NCBI GenBank assembly: GCA_964543475.1
Contig: CAZIYJ010000001.1
Location: forward strand, 248,001 to 312,000
Length of the DNA stretch: 64,000 bases
From: JAYSYM01 sp964543475
GTDB lineage: Bacteria; Bdellovibrionota; Bdellovibrionia; Bdellovibrionales; JAMPXM01
Direction of reading: 5' to 3'
Every line of letters starts with the position of its first letter. Position 1 is the stretch's first letter. A model generated the notes under the pieces. The model did not search any database and had not been told where the DNA came from. It was given only the letters and a program-made list of their open reading frames with translations. A program made the position numbers and the translations under genes. Shown piece by piece: positions 59,994 to 64,000 of the stretch.

Positions 59994-60887
59994 CTAAATC
60001 TTTCTCGCCAGCTCCTTGAGATACTCGCGAAGACGACTGCCGATTTCTGGGTGCTCAAGTCCCAACTCTATGTTGGCTTGCAGATATCCGAGCTTGTCGC
60101 CAGCATCGTATCGGCGTGACTCAAAACATTTTGCCAAAAGGCCTTCATGTTTTGCGAGTTCCACCATTGCGTCGGTGAGTTGAATCTCACCACCTTTGCC
60201 GGGCTTAGTTTTCTCAAGATACTTGAAAATTTCTGCAGAGAAAACATATCTTCCCGGAAGAGCCCAACGACTTTGGGTTTGTCCTATGGCTGGCTTCTCA
60301 ATGAGGCTTTTGACGCGCATAGCGCCAGTTTTGTCTTTTCCAGCCGGATCGCCTTCACCCTCAGCAATGCCGTATTTCGAAATCTCGCTTGCGGCGACTT
60401 CCATAACTGCGACTGTGGATAAACCTGTTGCCTCGTAAGATTGAGCGAGAATTTCTGTTGTCGTCTTTTGCCCTGCGGTTGGAACCATCAACTCATCGCC
60501 GAGTAAAACCGCAAACGGCTCGTTACCTACGATCGGCTTTGAGCAAAGTACGGCGTGACCGAGGCCCAAGGCTTCTTTTTGGCGAATGCTAATGATGTTC
60601 GCCAAAGATGAAATCTTCTTTAACATCTGAACAGTTTCGTGTTTTCCATCGCGCTCAAGCTTGTCTTGAAGCTCATAAGAAACATCAAAGAAATCATCGA
60701 TCGCCTCTTTGTTGCGACCCGCGATGAGAATGATGTCTTCGATTCCAGCTTTCACTGCTTCTTCGATGATGTAGAGAATTGTTGGCCGATCAACAATCGG
60801 AAGCATCTCTTTAGGAATGGTTTTAGTGGCTGGGAGAAACCTAGTTCCTAAACCTGCTGCTGGGATAACGGCTTTTTTAACCTTCAT
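59994..60887 (-). CDS. galU: UTP-glucose-1-phosphate uridylyltransferase
   Basis: Makes UDP-glucose for surface polysaccharides. Starting at the ATG at 60887 the 297-residue protein has KKAVIPAAGLGTRFLPATKTIPKEMLPI, with the nucleotide-binding GLGTRFLPATK loop, then EEAVKAGIEDIILIAGRNK, ALGLGHAV and KGGEIQLTDAMVEL. Full length for the bacterial GalU type. No downstream polysaccharide gene is present in the window. Confidence 0.93.
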   Translation of the reverse strand: MKVKKAVIPAAGLGTRFLPATKTIPKEMLPIVDRPTILYIIEEAVKAGIEDIILIAGRNKEAIDDFFDVSYELQDKLERDGKHETVQMLKKISSLANIISIRQKEALGLGHAVLCSKPIVGNEPFAVLLGDELMVPTAGQKTTTEILAQSYEATGLSTVAVMEVAASEISKYGIAEGEGDPAGKDKTGAMRVKSLIEKPAIGQTQSRWALPGRYVFSAEIFKYLEKTKPGKGGEIQLTDAMVELAKHEGLLAKCFESRRYDAGDKLGYLQANIELGLEHPEIGSRLREYLKELARKI

Positions 60888-60998
60888 AAGGGCCAAAAAA
60901 CCATGAACTCGCTCTAGGGGCAAATAAGAAGTGTCCCATTGTGAGAAAAACTACGGAACTGCTTAGGCGACTCTCAATTTGAGCCGATAGTTTAACTG

Positions 60999-62168
60999 AT
61001 GAAAAAAGCTCAGTTATTCAGTGTGTTCGCTGCCTTTTTACTAGTCGTCATTGGCTTCCAAAACTGTTCGGCACCTCTTCCTGAAGAAGCAGGGACACAA
61101 AACAACTCAAGCGCGAGTGCAACTTCGATGTTCAATACCGAAGTAGATCAAGTGGCGTACATGAGCTGCCATCAGTTAGGGACGAACTTTGATCGAAGCA
61201 CTTTTTTCACATTTAGAGTTGGAGCTTACGGTGCAAACTCAGGGATCGGCTTAACTTCGAATTTTATTTCTGAAATGGGTGCTCGTCCAAAATCTGACTG
61301 GAAAGCAAAAATCGTTTCTGAATATGCCGGAGTGCAACCAGTGCTTTCAATTCGAGACCTCAACAATCCGCAAACAATGCGATTGCCAGTCGGCGCAAGT
61401 AGTCCCACGGCTGGATACGATCACAGTAAGCTCCTCGATGTGTTGAGCGAAGACTACATGGCTGACGAAATTCTCAAAGATACCACTAAGCTCGTTCGAT
61501 ATAAGCGAAGCGGAATTCCAGAGGGAGCACGCTTTGAAGGTGATCTTAATTTAAATTTCTTTATCGATGGGCTTAACGATACTCAGTTGCGACTTTCGCA
61601 AAGCTCAGTGCTCGGAATTAATTATCCAGTTAACGATAAGAGCGTGATTGGAATTCGTACGAATTCGATGGGACGAGTTTTAGGCGAGGGTTTATCGGTT
61701 TCTTTTAAAAATTCGCATCCATCGGCAACAACCGGTGTGACTTGGGCACTCAATTCAGCCGCAGTACAAGATCTTGAGACGGGCGCGACACAGGGGAATA
61801 TGTTGAGTTGTCCATCAAGTTTAGTATTTAAAATCGCTGACCCGAGTGATCTCACAACGAACGCTGCGAACACTGATACAACAAAAATTTACTGCGAAAG
61901 AAAACCAGATAGTCCGAGCTCGCTCTCGGTGGCTGATCGTGAACTCCTTCGCCGTGCTCGATTGTCATTAAGAGTTGAAGATTGGTTTATCGATTGGACA
62001 AGAAAGTGTATCGTTCCTAAAAAATACGGCGACGGTAAAAATCTTTGTTATGGCTCTGCATCGAGTATGGTTGCGATCGAATACGATCTCACGAAGACCT
62101 GTGTTGCGAGTCCTACAACTACGGCTGTGCGCGCGTGTGTTGCACTTGCCAGCATTTGCATAAAATAA
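60999..62168 (+). CDS. Lipoprotein of unknown function
   Basis: A 389-residue protein whose signal sequence ends in a lipobox-like IGFQNC (Cys23), so it should be attached to a membrane. The mature chain begins with a Ser/Asn-rich linker and then forms an unrecognised domain with further Cys residues near the C-terminus (YGSASS region, TCVASPTTTAVRACVALASIC). No catalytic motif is apparent. It starts 111 bases from the divergent galU. Confidence 0.65.
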   Translation: MKKAQLFSVFAAFLLVVIGFQNCSAPLPEEAGTQNNSSASATSMFNTEVDQVAYMSCHQLGTNFDRSTFFTFRVGAYGANSGIGLTSNFISEMGARPKSDWKAKIVSEYAGVQPVLSIRDLNNPQTMRLPVGASSPTAGYDHSKLLDVLSEDYMADEILKDTTKLVRYKRSGIPEGARFEGDLNLNFFIDGLNDTQLRLSQSSVLGINYPVNDKSVIGIRTNSMGRVLGEGLSVSFKNSHPSATTGVTWALNSAAVQDLETGATQGNMLSCPSSLVFKIADPSDLTTNAANTDTTKIYCERKPDSPSSLSVADRELLRRARLSLRVEDWFIDWTRKCIVPKKYGDGKNLCYGSASSMVAIEYDLTKTCVASPTTTAVRACVALASICIK

Positions 62169-62211
62169 CAGTCAGCTTGACTGTCTAGCTGCCAGCCTGT
62201 TGACTGATTTT

Positions 62212-63075
62212 ATGAAGCAGCTTGTATTTTCAATCTTCGTTCTTCTTTTATCAACTCCAGCATTTTCGCAAAGTTTCATCGGGCCACAAGCAAGTGGAAT
62301 GGGCGGAGCAGGGCGCGCGGCAATTTCTCCAAGTGAATCTGCTTTTTTAAATCCGGCATCAATTCCATTCTTCGGCAGATATTTTGGAACTGGTTTTTAT
62401 TCACAAGCCGAACATCCTCAAAGTGGCGAGACTCAACAGCTCGGTGCCCTCTTGTCAGACGGCGGACCTGATAAAATATTTCAGGGAGCTCTAGGCTATG
62501 TTCAGTCGAACATGAAACCAGGAGTGGGCGAGACAAGTTCACAAGATATTTATGTTGCGGTTTCAAGTTTCGTTTACAAAAACGTTTCGTTTGGACTTCA
62601 AGCACATCGCTATGTTTTTAAAGGCTCTGGAATTGTCGAAACCACACAGTATAACGGTGGTGCTGGATTGATGTACGCATACTCGAAGTCGCTTCTCTTT
62701 GGAGTTGTCGCGAGTGATATTTTGGCGGTCAAAGATTCGATTCCGGCAGTCGCTCGCCTCAATAAAACTATTGGCGTTGGCGCAAGTTACAATTATGAAG
62801 GTCGACTCCTTGTGCGTTTAGATGCAGTTCGCCCAACCGATCAGAATCCCGATAAAGAAACTGACCTCATGACGGGCTTTGAGACCGAAGCTATGGAATT
62901 CATGGCATTTAGATCAGGGTTTCGCTGGAACCAGGCGATAGGCCCAGAACGCCGTGTTTTTACTGCGGGACTAGGTTTTAAAGGACCTAAGCTGCGAGCG
63001 GACTATGGTTTTGAGAAGGACACCAAGGTTGCCGGCGGAATCAGGCATTCGTTTGACTTGTGGATGTCGTTTTGA
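62212..63075 (+). CDS. Outer-membrane beta-barrel protein
   Basis: A 287-residue protein from the ATG at 62212, with a signal peptide (KQLVFSIFVLLLSTPAFS). The mature start QSFIGPQASGMGGAGRAAISPSESAFLNPAS is typical of PorV/FadL-type barrels, which use a GMGGAG hairpin plug. About 12 strand-like segments follow, ending DLWMSF with terminal Phe. It could transport hydrophobic compounds (FadL-type) or assist secretion; neither is established. Confidence 0.75.
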   Translation: MKQLVFSIFVLLLSTPAFSQSFIGPQASGMGGAGRAAISPSESAFLNPASIPFFGRYFGTGFYSQAEHPQSGETQQLGALLSDGGPDKIFQGALGYVQSNMKPGVGETSSQDIYVAVSSFVYKNVSFGLQAHRYVFKGSGIVETTQYNGGAGLMYAYSKSLLFGVVASDILAVKDSIPAVARLNKTIGVGASYNYEGRLLVRLDAVRPTDQNPDKETDLMTGFETEAMEFMAFRSGFRWNQAIGPERRVFTAGLGFKGPKLRADYGFEKDTKVAGGIRHSFDLWMSF

Positions 63076-63114
63076 TAACCCCTTGAGTCACTTAATTATC
63101 TAAAGAGGTCGACT

Positions 63115-63243
63115 ATGGCATCAAAAACGAACCGCACAGAAAAGAAGCGCGCTCGCAAACGTACTACTCGCGGCAAAAAACGCAAAGCAGCTCTTCGCTC
63201 AAAAGGGACTTCTAAATCTTCGAAGGCTTTGTTCGGCGATTAG
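63115..63243 (+). CDS. 42-residue highly basic small protein
   Basis: A short ORF from the ATG at 63115 to TAG at 63243, with GAGG six bases before the start. About 40 percent of residues are Lys or Arg (KRARKRTTRGKKRKAALRS), followed by GTSKSSKALFGD. It has the look of a nucleic-acid-binding peptide or an accessory ribosomal-type protein, but no family was recognised. A strong terminator follows 30 bases later, so it is a complete small gene. Confidence 0.7.
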   Translation: MASKTNRTEKKRARKRTTRGKKRKAALRSKGTSKSSKALFGD

Positions 63244-63273
63244 TATCGATAGAAGTAAAATAGATTTTTGAAT

Positions 63274-63302
63274 GAGGTAGCAAATGGCTACCTCTTTTTT
63301 TT
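63274..63302 (+). terminator. Rho-independent terminator after the basic small protein
   Basis: GAGGTAGC (63274-63281) pairs with GCTACCTC (63287-63294) around AAATG, followed directly by eight T. Confidence 0.9.
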
Positions 63303-63314
63303 GGAGAAGCTCGT

Positions 63315-64000
63315 TTGCGAACTTTAAACTTTTTAGCAGCACTACTCATTTCAACAAATGCTGTTGCTGCAAACGAGATTTGTCTTTCTTGGTTTAAATC
63401 TGCAAATTTGAAGTCGGGCGCATCTGATTGTGAATTAAAATGTGCTTCTACAAAAGTCGACATGGGAACGTTCTTTTGTACTGATCAGTGCGAAGAGATC
63501 TGTAACCTAAAAGCAAAATGTAGTCGTGATGCCGCAAAGTATCTCGACGCCAAGTTCTCAAACAATCGCCACCCACGTTGGCCGAACGGTAAAGAGAAAA
63601 CCAAAAAATGGAGCCAATTAGAAAGGGCTCAGCTAGTCAAGGCAATCGAGAAAATACCAAAAGTTCTGTGGCCTGAAACTTTGGAATCCATACAGAGAAT
63701 GGACAAATCAATTCAAACTGGAAATCCATCTGTGAGCATTGTCGAAATCAACTCGACTGCGTTGTTTGACAATGCATTTGGAAGCTTGCCTCGGCTTTCT
63801 CGAATCTTGGCTCACGAGTTTGCACATTTTTACTATGAAGAGATGGGGGAAGAGAGAAAGGCGTCTTATCGGTTTGCTACTAGATGGAGATTGCCGAAGG
63901 ATAAGAAAGAGGGCTTATTCTTTCCTAGAGATGGAAAGTTCGTAGAATCTGATGGCGCACTGGGCCCGGACGAAGACTTTGCAAACAACCTAGAGTACTT
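63315..64000 (+). CDS. Secreted HExxH zinc metalloprotease, 3' truncated by the window
   Basis: An ORF starting at the TTG at 63315 (GGAG eight bases before) and still open at base 64000; at least 228 residues. A signal peptide (TLNFLAALLISTNAVAA) is followed by seven Cys residues within about 50 positions (CLSWFK, CELKCAS, CTDQCEEICNLKAKC), then the zinc-peptidase helix LSRILAHEFAHFYYEE, with His167, Glu168 and His171. The acidic DGALGPDEDFANNLEYF segment at the window edge could hold the third ligand. Likely exported peptidase; the family is not clear. Confidence 0.7.
   Translation, partial: MRTLNFLAALLISTNAVAANEICLSWFKSANLKSGASDCELKCASTKVDMGTFFCTDQCEEICNLKAKCSRDAAKYLDAKFSNNRHPRWPNGKEKTKKWSQLERAQLVKAIEKIPKVLWPETLESIQRMDKSIQTGNPSVSIVEINSTALFDNAFGSLPRLSRILAHEFAHFYYEEMGEERKASYRFATRWRLPKDKKEGLFFPRDGKFVESDGALGPDEDFANNLEY

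Noticed and set aside
62169..62183. CAGTCA/TGACTG hairpin as terminator of the lipoprotein gene
   Set aside because: No T-run follows and the next gene starts within 30 bases.
1..64000. CRISPR arrays, insertion sequences, prophage genes, tRNA or rRNA
   Set aside because: No spaced direct repeats, transposase or integrase genes, or cloverleaf sequences were seen.

Overview
The window is a gene-dense stretch of a Gram-negative chromosome. Outer-membrane machinery (BamD, many signal-peptide beta-barrel candidates, a LolA-like protein), PilT, numerous lipoproteins and several secreted peptidases, together with complete housekeeping operons, fit a member of the Bdellovibrionota or a nearby delta-proteobacterial-type lineage. 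This placement is inferred from gene content only; no rRNA or tRNA gene was seen and no database search was possible. Genes lie mostly in tight runs with stop/start overlaps, and convergent neighbours often overlap by a few bases.

Layout. 1-3.8 kb: the end of a large unrecognised protein, an MltD-like lytic transglycosylase, a possible structured RNA leader and two small secreted proteins. 3.8-9.1 kb (minus): methylmalonyl-CoA mutase large subunit, split biotin-carrier and biotin-carboxylase subunits, and carboxyltransferase, i.e. the propionyl-CoA to succinyl-CoA route. 9.2-10.5 kb: a subtilisin-type lipoprotein. 10.6-14.8 kb (minus): a nucleoside-salvage operon (deoC, pyrimidine phosphorylase, purine nucleoside phosphorylase, amidohydrolase). 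14.8-20.3 kb: acyP, small membrane/secreted proteins, pilT, rng, and a possible cysteine peptidase. 20.5-28 kb (plus): rplU-rpmA, then obg, a nadD-rsfS fusion, rlmH, a Cys-repeat protein, comF, a LolA-like lipoprotein, yajQ and rimO, followed by a tiny free-standing unit encoding a 25-residue hydrophobic peptide.

28.2-32.7 kb (minus): hpt, a TPR protein, bamD, an AI-2E-family permease, a cyclic-nucleotide-binding protein and a TPR/SH3 membrane protein. 32.8-39.1 kb (plus): class III aminotransferase, M20 amidohydrolase, astA, astD and mltG, a variant of the arginine/ornithine succinyltransferase pathway. 39.1-41.4 kb: a small secreted protein, a nitroreductase and an outer-membrane protein. 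41.5-51.2 kb (minus): the rpsB-tsf-pyrH-frr-uppS-cdsA-rseP cluster extended by tsaB, a J-like/HTH fusion, rluD and pgeF. Upstream of rpsB are two short ORFs with strong ribosome-binding sites. 51.8-57 kb: a secreted protein, an overlapping pair (DUF1989 plus YqcI/YcgG haem-hydroxylase family), a transglutaminase-elicitor-like secreted protein, a flavoprotein and a zinc-ribbon/CFIAT-motif protein. 57-60.9 kb: priA, an unknown secreted protein and galU. 61-64 kb: a lipoprotein, an outer-membrane protein, a 42-residue basic protein and a truncated secreted HExxH metalloprotease.

The metabolic genes suit an organism that feeds on proteins, nucleic acids and odd-chain or branched substrates: nucleosides enter through phosphorylases and DeoC, purine bases are recovered by Hpt, arginine or ornithine is broken down to glutamate with succinyl-CoA, and propionyl-CoA is returned to succinyl-CoA. 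Items that look least described are the YcgG/DUF1989 pair, the NadD-RsfS fusion, the short-ORF leader of rpsB, the 25-residue peptide unit and the structured segment beside the lytic transglycosylase.
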